A DNA stretch of 64,000 bases from Streptomyces sp. NBC_00306 (GTDB lineage Bacteria; Actinomycetota; Actinomycetes; Streptomycetales; Streptomycetaceae), in assembly GCF_036169555.1 (NCBI RefSeq), contig NZ_CP108032.1, forward strand, positions 5,456,001-5,520,000, in the 5' to 3' direction. Each line of letters begins with the position of its first letter. Within the stretch, counting starts at the first letter, position 1. The notes below the pieces were generated by a model. It was given only the letters and a program-made list of their open reading frames with translations, made no database searches and was not told where the DNA came from. The position numbers were made by a program, and so were the translations under genes. Shown piece after piece: positions 16,625 through 25,353 of this stretch.

Positions 16625-19399
16625 GTGCAGAAGAAGCGGCCTCAGGCCCCCCTGGTCCCTGAGACGTTCCCGGCGCAGGAGACCTCGCCGGACCCTGTCG
16701 CGCGCGGCCGCACGAAGCGGGTGCGCAACCGGCTGGTCGCGGGCGTCGCCGTCGTCGGCCTCGTCGTCATCGCCGCGGGCACGCCCGGCATCCTGAACGC
16801 CTCCGCCGAACTGACCGAGTCCCAGCGCCTCGTCACCCTCGCCGGCCTCAACCGCGAGGCCGTCACCCTCGCCCACTCGCTCGCCGACGAGCGCGACGAG
16901 GTCACCTCGTACATCGCGGCCGGACGCGAGGCCCAGAAGGGCGAGGAGAAGGACCGGCGGGTCGTCTCCGACAGCACGAGCGCCCGCGTCGACCGGCAGA
17001 TCGACGAGATCGGCAGCCTCATCTCCGGCGACCACGCCGGACTGCGGCGTGAACTGGCCGCCGTGCCCTCCGTGCGCCGCACCGCCCTGACGGGCAAGGG
17101 CACCGCCACCGAGGCCCACCGCGCGTACTCCGCGGTCATCGCCCATCTGCACGCGGTCGCCGACGAACTCACCGAGAAGACCCCGCCGCGCGCCTGGGGG
17201 GCATCCCGGACCGCGTCCGGCGGCGACACCCGCGCGCCCGCCGAACTCGGGCTCGCGGTCGAGCAGGCGTCCGCCACCCGCGGGCTGCTGCTCGCCGCGC
17301 TCGCCGTGCCGGGCAAGGGCACCACCGAGACCATCGACCCGATCACCGGGCTGCCCGTCCAGGAGGAGGAGGCCGACGCGCCGGGCGACGCCCTGCGCAA
17401 CGGCCTCAGCGGCGCGGCCCAGCAGGCCCGCGTACGCGAACTCGCCGCGCTCGCCGACTTCGACCAGGCCGCCGGCAAGGGCGCCCGCGATTCGCTGGCG
17501 GCCACCGTCACCGGACCCGAGATCAAGACCGCCGAGGGCTATCTCGCCCGGCTGACGGACCAGCCGGTGCTCTCCAAGGGAGAGCGCAAGTCCGACCACG
17601 AGAAGGTCGAGGCCTCGCTGACCGCCCGCATCGAGCAGATGCGCAGCGTCGAGTCCTCCCTCGCCTCCGGCCGGATCACCAGCTTCGAGAAGCTGCGGGA
17701 CGACGATGTCACCGCCCTGGAACTCCAGATCGCCCTCGTCGGCGGTCTGCTGATCCTCGCCATCGGCGTCTCCTCGGCCGTCGCGCGCACCCTCACCCGG
17801 CCGCTCGCCGTCCTGCGCATCGGCGCGGCCCGCCTCGCGGCGGCCCCCGAGGTGGAGGAGCCCGTACGCTTCACCGGCCGCAACGACGAGTTCGCCCAGG
17901 TCGTACGGTCCCTCAACACCCTGCACGGCAAGCTGAGCGACCTCTCCCTGCGCGCCGAGCGGCTGGAGGGCGACCGCGGCGACCTGGCCGGTGCACGCGA
18001 CGAACTGGCCGCCGAACTCGCCACCGGCCGCGCCGAACTGCAGCAGCGCACCGAGGAGCTGACCGCCGAACTCACCCGGCTGCGCGCGACGATCGACCAC
18101 ACCTTCGTCAACCTCTCGCTGCGCACCCTCGGCCTCGTGGAGCGTCAGCTCGGCGTGATCGAGAAGCTGGAGGACCGCGAGCAGGACCCGGAGCGGCTCG
18201 CCACCCTCTTCAAGCTCGACCACATGGCCACCGTGATGCGCCGGCACAGCGAGAACCTCCTGGTCCTCGCCGGCGCCGAACACGGCCACGCGAACCCCGG
18301 CCCCGTGCCCCTCGTCGACGTGCTGCGCGCGGCCGTGAGCGAGATCGAGCGGTACGAGCGGGTGGTCATCCAGTCGCTGCCGCCGCACGCCCAGGTCGCC
18401 GGCTTCGCCGCCGACGACCTCAGCCATCTGGTCGCCGAACTGCTGGAGAACGCCACCTCCTTCTCCCCGCCGGACGCGCAGGTCGAGCTCTCGGGCTGGC
18501 TGCTGGAGAGCGGCGAGGTGATGCTCTCCGTGCAGGACAGCGGCATAGGGATGACCGGTGGCCGGCTCGCCGAACTCAACGCGCGGCTGGACGACCCCGA
18601 GGGGTTCGAGACCCGTCCGGGCAAGGACGGCGACGGCCTCGGGCTGCGGGTCGCCGGTCTGCTGGCCGCACGCCACGGCGTACGGGTCCAGCTGCGGGAG
18701 CAGAAGCAGGGCGGCATCACCGCGGTCGTCGTGCTGTCCAGGGGGCTGCTGCCCAAGGAGCCGCCGGCCGAGCAGCACACCGCGAGGACGGCGGGCGCCA
18801 CGCCCGCGGTCCAGCAGCCGGGTTCGGTCGCCGAGGCCAACTCCAACGCCCTGCCCAGCAGTCCGCGACAGCTCGCCCACGACGCCGACCCGCTGGTGGC
18901 GGCCGCGGAGGCCTCCGTCCGGGCGGCCGAGGCGGAGGCGGAGACGCACGAGCGCACGCCCGACGGGGAGCCGGAGACCGCCGGGACGGACCAGGCGACG
19001 TTCGAGATGCGCCTGCCGGAGACGGCGGAGCCCGCGGCGCAGGCACCGTCCCCGGTTCCCGCCCAGGCTCCTGCCGAGACCCAGGACCGGACCCAGGCGC
19101 GGCCCGCCGAGCCCGAGGCCCGGCCGCGGCCGGAGCCCGCCGGTGACCGGCCCGCGCCCGTCTGGGACCGCGTCACCGACAAGGGCCTGCCCAAGCGGAC
19201 GCCCAAGGTCGTCCAGCCCGCCACCACGCCCGGCGAGCGCACCGGCAGCGTCGATGCCGACGCCCTGCGCCGCAGGCTCGGCGGCTTCCAGCAGGCGGCC
19301 GAGGAGGGCCGCCGCGATGCGCAGGCGGAGATCGAGCGCACCGCACCACGGACAACAACAGAAGATGCGGGGGACACAGTCGAGGAGGCACGCAGTTGA
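16625..19399 (+). CDS. cvnA: conservon sensor protein CvnA (NIT domain, HAMP-like linker, HATPase)
   Basis: Large membrane sensor, 924 aa, first gene of a conservon (CvnA-D), proposed to act like a eukaryotic G-protein-coupled module. One membrane helix (about residues 30-50) precedes an extracellular nitrate/nitrite-sensing-like helical domain (ELTESQRLVTLAGLNREA). A second helix (about 365-390) and a coiled linker follow. The ATPase domain has NATSFSPPDAQV, QDSGIGM and GDGLGLRV. A Pro/Ala/Glu-rich tail of more than 200 residues is probably disordered. I see no canonical HisKA box, as usual for CvnA. The GTG at 16625 is a guess with a weak ribosome site; the stop overlaps cvnB. Confidence 0.88.
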   Translation: MQKKRPQAPLVPETFPAQETSPDPVARGRTKRVRNRLVAGVAVVGLVVIAAGTPGILNASAELTESQRLVTLAGLNREAVTLAHSLADERDEVTSYIAAGREAQKGEEKDRRVVSDSTSARVDRQIDEIGSLISGDHAGLRRELAAVPSVRRTALTGKGTATEAHRAYSAVIAHLHAVADELTEKTPPRAWGASRTASGGDTRAPAELGLAVEQASATRGLLLAALAVPGKGTTETIDPITGLPVQEEEADAPGDALRNGLSGAAQQARVRELAALADFDQAAGKGARDSLAATVTGPEIKTAEGYLARLTDQPVLSKGERKSDHEKVEASLTARIEQMRSVESSLASGRITSFEKLRDDDVTALELQIALVGGLLILAIGVSSAVARTLTRPLAVLRIGAARLAAAPEVEEPVRFTGRNDEFAQVVRSLNTLHGKLSDLSLRAERLEGDRGDLAGARDELAAELATGRAELQQRTEELTAELTRLRATIDHTFVNLSLRTLGLVERQLGVIEKLEDREQDPERLATLFKLDHMATVMRRHSENLLVLAGAEHGHANPGPVPLVDVLRAAVSEIERYERVVIQSLPPHAQVAGFAADDLSHLVAELLENATSFSPPDAQVELSGWLLESGEVMLSVQDSGIGMTGGRLAELNARLDDPEGFETRPGKDGDGLGLRVAGLLAARHGVRVQLREQKQGGITAVVVLSRGLLPKEPPAEQHTARTAGATPAVQQPGSVAEANSNALPSSPRQLAHDADPLVAAAEASVRAAEAEAETHERTPDGEPETAGTDQATFEMRLPETAEPAAQAPSPVPAQAPAETQDRTQARPAEPEARPRPEPAGDRPAPVWDRVTDKGLPKRTPKVVQPATTPGERTGSVDADALRRRLGGFQQAAEEGRRDAQAEIERTAPRTTTEDAGDTVEEARS

Positions 19400-19878
19400 C
19401 TGCGACCGGGACGTTCGGCCTGAGCAGTGAAGCCCGCAATCTGCACTGGTTGCTGGGCAATCTCGTGGAAGAGGTGCCGGGCGTGCGCTCGGTCGCCGTC
19501 GTCTCGTCGGACGGACTGCTGCTCCTGTCCTCCGACCCGGCACAGAACGCCGCCTCCGCCGCGGCCCCCCGCCGGGAGGGTCCGCGGGGCTCCAGCGCCG
19601 ACCTCGCCACCATCGTGTCGGGCATCGGCAGCCTCACCATCGGCGCCGCCCGGCTGATGGACGGCGGCGGTGTGAAACAGACCATGGTCGCCATGGAGGA
19701 GGCCAGCGTCTTCGTCATGTCGATCAGCGACGGCTCGCTGCTCGGCGTCCAGGCCGACGCCGACTCCGACATGTCCGTCGTCGCCTACCACATGGGCATG
19801 TTCGTCGGCCGCGCCGGACACGTCCTCACCCCCGAACTCCGCAGCGAACTGCGCCAGTCGTTGGAGGGCTCCCAGTGA
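19396..19878 (+). CDS. cvnB: conservon roadblock/LC7 protein CvnB
   Basis: Cytoplasmic roadblock/LC7-domain protein, 160 aa, of the type that binds small GTPases in Mgl/Cvn systems. It begins with the family's signature SSEARNLHWLLGNLVEEVPGV, then VVSSDGLLLL, and later TMVAMEEASVFVMSIS. The TTG start at 19396 overlaps the cvnA stop and lies seven bases after GAGGAGG. The stop overlaps the start of cvnC. It probably couples the sensor to the GTPase CvnD. Confidence 0.92.
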   Translation: MTATGTFGLSSEARNLHWLLGNLVEEVPGVRSVAVVSSDGLLLLSSDPAQNAASAAAPRREGPRGSSADLATIVSGIGSLTIGAARLMDGGGVKQTMVAMEEASVFVMSISDGSLLGVQADADSDMSVVAYHMGMFVGRAGHVLTPELRSELRQSLEGSQ

Positions 19879-20276
19879 CGTCCGCCCGCAAACTTCCGGT
19901 GCGCGGCGAGAACCGCCGCCCCGCCCGCGTACGCCCGTACTCCCTCACCGGAGGCCGCACCCGCTTCGGCCATGTGCTGCTCGTCGAGACCTTCGTCGCG
20001 GCGCTGGAGGCCCCCGCCGAACGCAGACAGCTGCCCCAGGGCGCCCTGTCCTCGCGCGTCATGCCCGAGCTCCAGGCCATCGTCGAGCTGTGCCGCCGTA
20101 TGCGTACCGTCGCCGAGATCTCGGCGATCCTCAAGATGCCACTGGGCGTTGTCCGGGTCCTTCTCAGTGACCTCGCCGACCAGGGAAAGATCCGTGTGTA
20201 CGGCACCGGGCACGGGCCCGGACGGCCCGAACGCGCACTGCTCGAAAGGGTGCTGAGTGGACTCCGCCGCCTCTGA
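19875..20276 (+). CDS. cvnC: conservon DUF742 protein CvnC
   Basis: DUF742-family protein, 133 aa, third conservon gene. It shows the family pattern VRPYSLTGGRTR near the N-terminus and a helix-turn-helix-like C-terminal half (CRRMRTVAEISAILKMPLGVVRVLLSDLADQGKI). That half suggests a winged-helix fold, though in Cvn systems it is thought to work in protein complexes. The GTG start overlaps the cvnB TGA, and the end overlaps cvnD by 20 bases, so expression is translationally coupled. Confidence 0.92.
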   Translation: MTSARKLPVRGENRRPARVRPYSLTGGRTRFGHVLLVETFVAALEAPAERRQLPQGALSSRVMPELQAIVELCRRMRTVAEISAILKMPLGVVRVLLSDLADQGKIRVYGTGHGPGRPERALLERVLSGLRRL

Positions 20277-20931
20277 CACGCTGCCCTCCCCGACCGCTCC
20301 GACCGTCCCGGAGCCGGCGACCGGTCCGCCGCCGGCCGCCGACGAGGGCCTCAAGGCCTGGCAGCTCGACCACACCCGTGCCCCCACCGCCACCAAGGTC
20401 GTGGTCGCGGGCGGCTTCGGCGCGGGCAAGACGACCTTCGTCGGCGCGGTCTCCGAGATCACACCTCTGCAGACCGAGGCGCTGATGACGGCGGCGAGCG
20501 AGGAGACCGACGACCTCACCTCGACGCCCGACAAGACGACCACCACCGTCGCCATGGACTTCGGCCGGATCACGCTGGACGACGACCTCGTCCTGTACGT
20601 GTTCGGGACACCCGGCCAGCAGCGCTTCTGGTTCATGTGGGACGACCTGGTGCGCGGTGCGATCGGGGCGATCGTCCTCGCCGACACCCGAAGGCTCCAG
20701 GACTGCTTCCCGGCGCTCGACTACTTCGAGAGCAGCGGCCTGCCGTACATCGTGGCCGTCAACCACTTCGAGGGTTCCGAGCTGTTCGAGGCCGAGGACG
20801 TGCGGGAGGCCCTGACGGTCCCCGCGCACGTGCCGGTTGTGATCATGGATGCACGCAGCCGGATCACCGTGATCGAATCGCTGCTCGCGCTGGTCGCCCA
20901 CGCGCTCGAAGCAACCCCCGAACAGTCCTGA
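20257..20931 (+). CDS. cvnD: conservon small GTPase CvnD
   Basis: Ras-like GTP-binding protein, 224 aa. It shows a P-loop GGFGAGKTTF, a switch region with TTTTVAMDFGRI, a G3-like element FGTPGQQRFWFMWDDL and a guanine-recognition-like NHFEG replacing NKxD. These features match the MglA-related GTPases of conservons. The first 35 residues are Pro/Ala-rich. It is the likely output switch of the CvnABC complex at the membrane. The GTG start lies within the end of cvnC. Confidence 0.92.
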   Translation: MDSAASDTLPSPTAPTVPEPATGPPPAADEGLKAWQLDHTRAPTATKVVVAGGFGAGKTTFVGAVSEITPLQTEALMTAASEETDDLTSTPDKTTTTVAMDFGRITLDDDLVLYVFGTPGQQRFWFMWDDLVRGAIGAIVLADTRRLQDCFPALDYFESSGLPYIVAVNHFEGSELFEAEDVREALTVPAHVPVVIMDARSRITVIESLLALVAHALEATPEQS

Positions 20932-20951
20932 CAGACGAAAGAGACTCCCCG

Positions 20952-22208
20952 ATGCGGAAGATACTCATAGTCGGAGCCGGCCAGTCCGGTCTCCAGCTCG
21001 CCCTCGGCCTGCAGTCGCAGGGCTACGAGGTCACCCTGATGTCCAACCGCACGGCCGACGAGATCCGCTCCGGCCGGGTCATGTCGACGCAGTGCATGTT
21101 CCACACCGCGCTCCAGCACGAGCGTGATCTGGGCATCAACTTCTGGGAGTCCCAGGCCCCGCGCATCGAGGGCCTCGGCGTCTCCGTCGCGGGACCCGAG
21201 TCCCAGCGGGTGATCGACTGGGTGGGCAAGCTGGACGGCATCGCCCAGTCCGTCGACCAGCGGGTGAAGATGGCCGGCTGGATGGAGACGTTCGCCCAGC
21301 GCGGCGGACAGCTCGTCATCCACGGTGCGGCCGTCTCCGACCTGGACTTCTTCTCGCGCACCTACGACCTGGTGCTGGTCTCGGCGGGCAAGGGCGAACT
21401 GGTCTCGATGTTCGGCCGGGACGCCTCCCGCTCCCCGTACGACGCCCCGCAGCGGGCGCTCGCCGTCGCCTATGTGCACGGCCTCGGCCCGCGCCCCGAG
21501 CACCCCGACTTCGACGCGGTGCGCTGCAACCTGATCCCCGGCGTCGGCGAGCTCTTCGTGATGCCGACCTTCACCACCAGCGGTCGGGCGGACATCCTCT
21601 TCTGGGAGGGCATCCCCGGCGGCCCGCTCGACGCCTTCCAGGGCGTCAAGGACCCGGCCGAGCACCTCTCCCTGACGCTCGAACTCATGGAGAAGTTCAC
21701 GCCGTGGGAGTACGCGCGGGCCACGAAGGTCGAACTGACCGACGCGGGCGGCACGCTCTCCGGCCGGTACGCCCCGACCGTGCGCAATCCGATCGGCCGG
21801 CTGCCCGGGGGCGGCCTGGTCCTCGGTGTCGCGGACGTGGTCGTCGCCAACGACCCGATCACCGGCCAGGGCTCGAACTCGGCGTCCAAGTGCGCGGCCG
21901 CGTACCTCTCCTCGATCGTCGAGCACGGCGACAAGCCGTTCGACGAGGCCTGGATGCAGTCCGCCTTCGACCGCTACTGGGACACGGCCCAGCACGTCAC
22001 CAAGTGGACGAACGCCATGCTCGGCGTCCCGCCGGAGCACGTGCTCAACCTGATCGGCGCCGCGGGGCAGATGCAACCCGTGGCCGACCGGTTCGCCAAC
22101 GGCTTCAACAACCCGGCGGACTTCGAGAACTTCTTCTTCGACCCCGCGCTCACCGAGGCCTATCTGGCCGAGGTCGCCGGGGCCTCCGGGGCTCCCGCCG
22201 CCGAGTAG
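20952..22208 (+). CDS. StyA-like FAD-dependent styrene/indole monooxygenase, conservon-associated
   Basis: Flavoprotein, 418 aa, of the styrene/indole monooxygenase StyA family. The FAD-binding loop is ILIVGAGQSGLQLALGLQ at the N-terminus, and GQGSNSASKCAA is the second conserved FAD site near residue 300. StyA enzymes epoxidise alkenes or indole using FADH2 supplied by a separate reductase (StyB). No reductase gene is adjacent. The gene lies 20 bases after cvnD on the same strand, so it is probably the fifth conservon gene, in the position where cytochrome P450s occur in others. Its end overlaps the convergent NlpC/P60 gene by 49 bases. Confidence 0.87.
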   Translation: MRKILIVGAGQSGLQLALGLQSQGYEVTLMSNRTADEIRSGRVMSTQCMFHTALQHERDLGINFWESQAPRIEGLGVSVAGPESQRVIDWVGKLDGIAQSVDQRVKMAGWMETFAQRGGQLVIHGAAVSDLDFFSRTYDLVLVSAGKGELVSMFGRDASRSPYDAPQRALAVAYVHGLGPRPEHPDFDAVRCNLIPGVGELFVMPTFTTSGRADILFWEGIPGGPLDAFQGVKDPAEHLSLTLELMEKFTPWEYARATKVELTDAGGTLSGRYAPTVRNPIGRLPGGGLVLGVADVVVANDPITGQGSNSASKCAAAYLSSIVEHGDKPFDEAWMQSAFDRYWDTAQHVTKWTNAMLGVPPEHVLNLIGAAGQMQPVADRFANGFNNPADFENFFFDPALTEAYLAEVAGASGAPAAE

Positions 22209-23443
22209 CCGGTGTCCGGCCCCGCCGTGGCGCCCTCCGGGAGCCGCGGCGGGGTGTACTCCTCCAGCGGGCTGCCCTTCGGGTCGGGCCGCACCGCGCC
22301 GAGCAACGGGTTCGCCGCGATGGGGGAGACCTTCACCGTGGCCCCGGGACGCGGCGCCTGGACCACCATGCCGTCGCCCAGATACAGGGCCACATGGGTG
22401 GCCCCGGGGAAGTAGATCACCAGATCACCCGGGCGCAGCGAGCGCAGCGGGACCTTGGGGAGTTCCTCCCACTGGTCCTGGCTGGTACGCGGAATGGTGC
22501 GTCCCGCCGCCGCCCAGGCCTCGGAGGTCAGCCCCGAGCAGTCGTACGAAGCGGGACCCTCCGCGCCCCACAGATACGGCTTGCCGATCTGCTCCACCGC
22601 GTACCGCAGCGCCTTGCCGCCCTCCTCGGTCGGCATCCGCTTCCCGCCGAGGACCCCGGAGTCGAGGATCTTCTTCTGCGCCTCGGCGGTGTCCGACTCC
22701 TCCAGCGCGGTCAGTGCGGCGACCTCCTCGGGGGAGAGCGAGGCGAGCATCTCCTCGACGGCCTTCAGCCGGACGGCCGCCGTGTCGCGGGCCCGCTTCT
22801 GCCGGGCGGCGAGCGTCTGCTCCTTGTCGAGCGCCGCGCGGGAGGCCGCCGCGAGCGCGGACGCGCGCCGGGCGCCCCTCTCCAGCCGGTCGGTGGTCGC
22901 CAGCCGGTCGGCGGCCGCGCGTTCCATCAGATGGTCCTCGTCCAGGGCGTGCTGGGGGTCGCGGGCGAGGAGGAGCCGGACGTAGGCGGAGAGTTCGGAG
23001 CGGCCCTGGTACTGCTCGCGGGCGAGGCGCCCGGCGTCGCCGCGGCTGTCGGCGAGGGCGTTGCGGGCCGTGGCGAGCTCACGGCCGAGGGCGGCGGTCC
23101 GGGCCTGCTGGGCCCTGAGCTGCTCCTCGGTGGCGTTGTACGCCTCGCCGGCCTCCTCGGCCTGGAGGTACAGCGTCCGGAGCCGGGTGAGCATCTGGGG
23201 GACGGTGGCGGGCCGGGCAGCCGCGCTCCCGGAGGTGCCGGCCGCCTCGTCGCTGCCGGACTCCGGTCCGCCGGTCTCCTCCACCGGCTCCTCGCCGGTC
23301 CCGTCCTCCTGACCGGTGACGGCGTCGGCCGCGTGCCCACCCGGCGGTTCCGGTACGGGCTCCGCCGCGGCCGGTACCGCCGCGATCACCGTCGCCGCGG
23401 CCAGGGCCGCCGTACAGACCGTGCGCAGCAACCTGCCTGACAC
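22160..23443 (-). CDS. secreted NlpC/P60 peptidoglycan endopeptidase with coiled-coil N-terminus
   Basis: Secreted cell-wall hydrolase, 427 aa, cutting peptide stems. A signal peptide (ending AVPAAA) is followed by an acidic linker and about 170 residues of coiled coil (LRTLYLQAEEAGEAYNATEEQL through the ALALERG-type helices). The C-terminal NlpC/P60 domain has the catalytic Cys in YDCSGLTSEAW and His in GATHVALYLGDG. The coil is typical of RipA-like enzymes and may block or localise the active site. The GTG at 23443 lies six bases after a perfect GGAGGT. The last 49 bases overlap the convergent StyA-like gene. Confidence 0.92.
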   Translation of the reverse strand: MSGRLLRTVCTAALAAATVIAAVPAAAEPVPEPPGGHAADAVTGQEDGTGEEPVEETGGPESGSDEAAGTSGSAAARPATVPQMLTRLRTLYLQAEEAGEAYNATEEQLRAQQARTAALGRELATARNALADSRGDAGRLAREQYQGRSELSAYVRLLLARDPQHALDEDHLMERAAADRLATTDRLERGARRASALAAASRAALDKEQTLAARQKRARDTAAVRLKAVEEMLASLSPEEVAALTALEESDTAEAQKKILDSGVLGGKRMPTEEGGKALRYAVEQIGKPYLWGAEGPASYDCSGLTSEAWAAAGRTIPRTSQDQWEELPKVPLRSLRPGDLVIYFPGATHVALYLGDGMVVQAPRPGATVKVSPIAANPLLGAVRPDPKGSPLEEYTPPRLPEGATAGPDTGYSAAGAPEAPATSAR

Positions 23444-23572
23444 TTCATCACCTCCGGCTGCGGGGTGGGCATTCCGCCCCACAGCCGATCGTGCGAGCGC
23501 ACAAGCCGGAGCGCGCCGCGAGTGGTCGATTCAGCGCAATACCGTCATCCGTCGAGGGGGAGTGCGCGCGTC

Positions 23573-23857
23573 CTACGGCGTGTCGGACCGGCGGCCGGGC
23601 TTCGACCAGGGCCACTTCAGTTCACGGCGTTCCTTGCCGCCCGGTGCGTACTCGTACTTCCAGCCCCGCTGGAGACCGAGCCGCTTGGTGTAGCCGGAAG
23701 GGACACGCCGGTACGTGTGCACCGTCGGCGGGGCGCCGTCGTCGTCCGGCACGGGGACCTCGTACCACTTCGGCGGATGTCCGGTCGGTCCCACCAGGAT
23801 CGGCAGTACCCGACCGTCCAGCGGCCCGCCCACGAAGGGGGTGTTCTCACTTCTCAC
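23573..23857 (-). CDS. small conserved-type hypothetical protein
   Basis: Protein of 94 aa that I do not recognise as a functional family. It begins SENTPFVGGPLDGRVLPILVG and continues with aromatic and basic segments (PPKWYEVPVP, TYRRVPSGYTKRLGLQRGWKYEY). There is no signal peptide or membrane segment. The GTG at 23857 follows GGGAGAC. A longer frame to 23965 adds only Arg/Gly-rich sequence. It stands alone between the NlpC/P60 gene and the metabolic cluster, divergent from the latter. Confidence 0.65.
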   Translation of the reverse strand: MRSENTPFVGGPLDGRVLPILVGPTGHPPKWYEVPVPDDDGAPPTVHTYRRVPSGYTKRLGLQRGWKYEYAPGGKERRELKWPWSKPGRRSDTP

Positions 23858-23995
23858 CCGGTCAGTGTCTCCCGGACCTCCGGCCCGTCCGTCACCGGGC
23901 GCGCCACGGCGCGGCCCGCACCCGTGGGAGCGCGGCCGGGGCCCCGTCCGGCGGACACGGAGCACTGTTTCGGCCGGATCCCCGTACCTGACTCA

Positions 23996-24025
23996 TTGAC
24001 AGGCCAAATCCCCCGCGGCTACTTT
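23996..24025 (+). promoter_or_regulatory. sigma70-type promoter of the importer operon
   Basis: TTGACA (23996-24001) and TACTTT (24020-24025) are 18 bases apart, a good match to the Streptomyces HrdB consensus. The palindromic operator at 24023-24040 overlaps the -10 element, so bound regulator would block transcription start. Confidence 0.65.
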
Positions 24026-24040
24026 CGGCCCAGGCCGAAA
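24023..24040. promoter_or_regulatory. cluster operator site 1 (TTTCGGCC-CA-GGCCGAAA)
   Basis: A perfect 8-bp inverted repeat around a 2-base centre lies 50 bases upstream of the binding-protein gene and overlaps its -10 element. It matches the three other cluster sites (consensus TTWYGGCCYRGGCCGWAA) and is placed for repression. Confidence 0.75.
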
Positions 24041-24090
24041 CAGCCGGGCTCCCGTCGCTTCCCTTCTCAGCAGGCCTTCCGGAGGCCCCC

Positions 24091-25353
24091 ATGAAGACAG
24101 GCTTCACGCGCGCCACCGCTCCTCTCGCTCTGTTCATGCTCGCCGCCTCTCTCTCCGCGTGCGGGGGCGGCGGCTCGGGCTCCGACTCGGACGGCGTCAC
24201 CGTCTGGATGTACCCGGTGATCGCCGACCCCAAGGCCAACGCGGCCTACTGGGACGGAATCGAGAAGGCCTTCGAGAAATCGGCACCGGGCACCGAGCTC
24301 ACCGTCGAGCAGCAGCCGTGGGACAACCGCGACCAGAAGATCGCCACCGCGTTCGGCGGCGGCAAGGGCCCGGACGTCGTCCTGCTCACACCGGACCAGA
24401 TCCCGCAGTTCTCCGCCGGCGGCGCCATCACGCCCGTGGACGCGGCGCTGAAGAACAGCACCGACAAGTTCCTGCCCGCGACCCTGGCCGCGATGAAGCA
24501 GGACGGGAAGATCTACGGCGCGCCGATCTACCAGACCGTCACCACCACGGTCTACAACAAGAAACTGCTCGCCTCGGCGGGTATCGCCACCCCGCCCGGC
24601 ACCTGGGACGAGATCAAGGCGGCCGCCCCCAAGCTCAAGCAGAAGGGCGTCGCCATACTGGACTACTCGGCGAGCCCCGAGGCCTCGCTGAACCTGAACT
24701 TCTACCCGCTGCTGTGGCAGGCCGGCGGCACCGTGTTCGACGAGTCCGGCAAGAAGGCGGCGTTCAACAGCGCCGCCGGTGTCGAGGCGCTCACCTTCCT
24801 CACCGACCTGTGGAAGGCCGGCTCGGTCCCCAAATCCGCGATGACGAACACCAACCTCCTCGCCGACCACGCGCTCGGCAAGCAGGAGGCGGCCATGGGC
24901 TTCTCCGTCGTGCTCGCCGACGCCGAACTGGCCGCCAAGACCTGGGGAGCGGACAACGTCGTCGTGGGCGCCCCGCTCAAGGGCCCCGCCAAGGAGATCG
25001 CCTTCGGCATCCCCGGTGCCCTGAGCGTCAACGCCAAGTCGAAGAATGTGGACGGTGCGCAGAAGTTCCTGGAGTTCATGACCCAGCCGGAGCAGATCCA
25101 GTCGCTCGGCAAGGCCAGCGGCTACTTCTCGCCCCGTACGGACGTCAGCGTGCCGAACACCTCGCCGTACGCGAAGCAGTACCAGGCGGCGCTCGCGGCG
25201 GTCTCGCCCGGTGAGCCCAACCCCGCGGCCCGCCAGCTGATGGGTCTGCTCGCACCGGAGATCCAGGCGGCGCTGACCGGGAAGAAGAGCCCCAAGGAAG
25301 CGCTGGACGACGCGGCGAAGGCGGCCGACGACCTGCTGGCACGGCAGCGTTGA
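24091..25353 (+). CDS. sugar-type ABC transporter substrate-binding lipoprotein
   Basis: Extracellular, lipid-anchored solute-binding protein, 420 aa, of the family-1 (maltose/oligosaccharide) type. The lipobox LSAC gives Cys24. Family landmarks include VTVWMYPVIADPKANAAYWDGIEKAFEK, PDVVLLTPDQIPQF and YGAPIYQTVTTTVYNKKLL. ATG follows GGAGG at five bases. It is the first gene of a tightly overlapping operon (binding protein, two permeases, two amidohydrolase-like genes, aminotransferase) and probably sets ligand specificity for the cluster. Control is probably through the palindrome in its promoter. The ligand is unknown; the neighbours suggest an amino-sugar or related polyol. Confidence 0.92.
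   Translation: MKTGFTRATAPLALFMLAASLSACGGGGSGSDSDGVTVWMYPVIADPKANAAYWDGIEKAFEKSAPGTELTVEQQPWDNRDQKIATAFGGGKGPDVVLLTPDQIPQFSAGGAITPVDAALKNSTDKFLPATLAAMKQDGKIYGAPIYQTVTTTVYNKKLLASAGIATPPGTWDEIKAAAPKLKQKGVAILDYSASPEASLNLNFYPLLWQAGGTVFDESGKKAAFNSAAGVEALTFLTDLWKAGSVPKSAMTNTNLLADHALGKQEAAMGFSVVLADAELAAKTWGADNVVVGAPLKGPAKEIAFGIPGALSVNAKSKNVDGAQKFLEFMTQPEQIQSLGKASGYFSPRTDVSVPNTSPYAKQYQAALAAVSPGEPNPAARQLMGLLAPEIQAALTGKKSPKEALDDAAKAADDLLARQR

Noticed and set aside
16577..19543. 988-codon open frame on the minus strand opposite cvnA
   Set aside because: It mirrors the conservon gene in a GC-rich frame, is Gly/Arg/Leu-biased and shows no domain; cvnA on the other strand has clear motifs.
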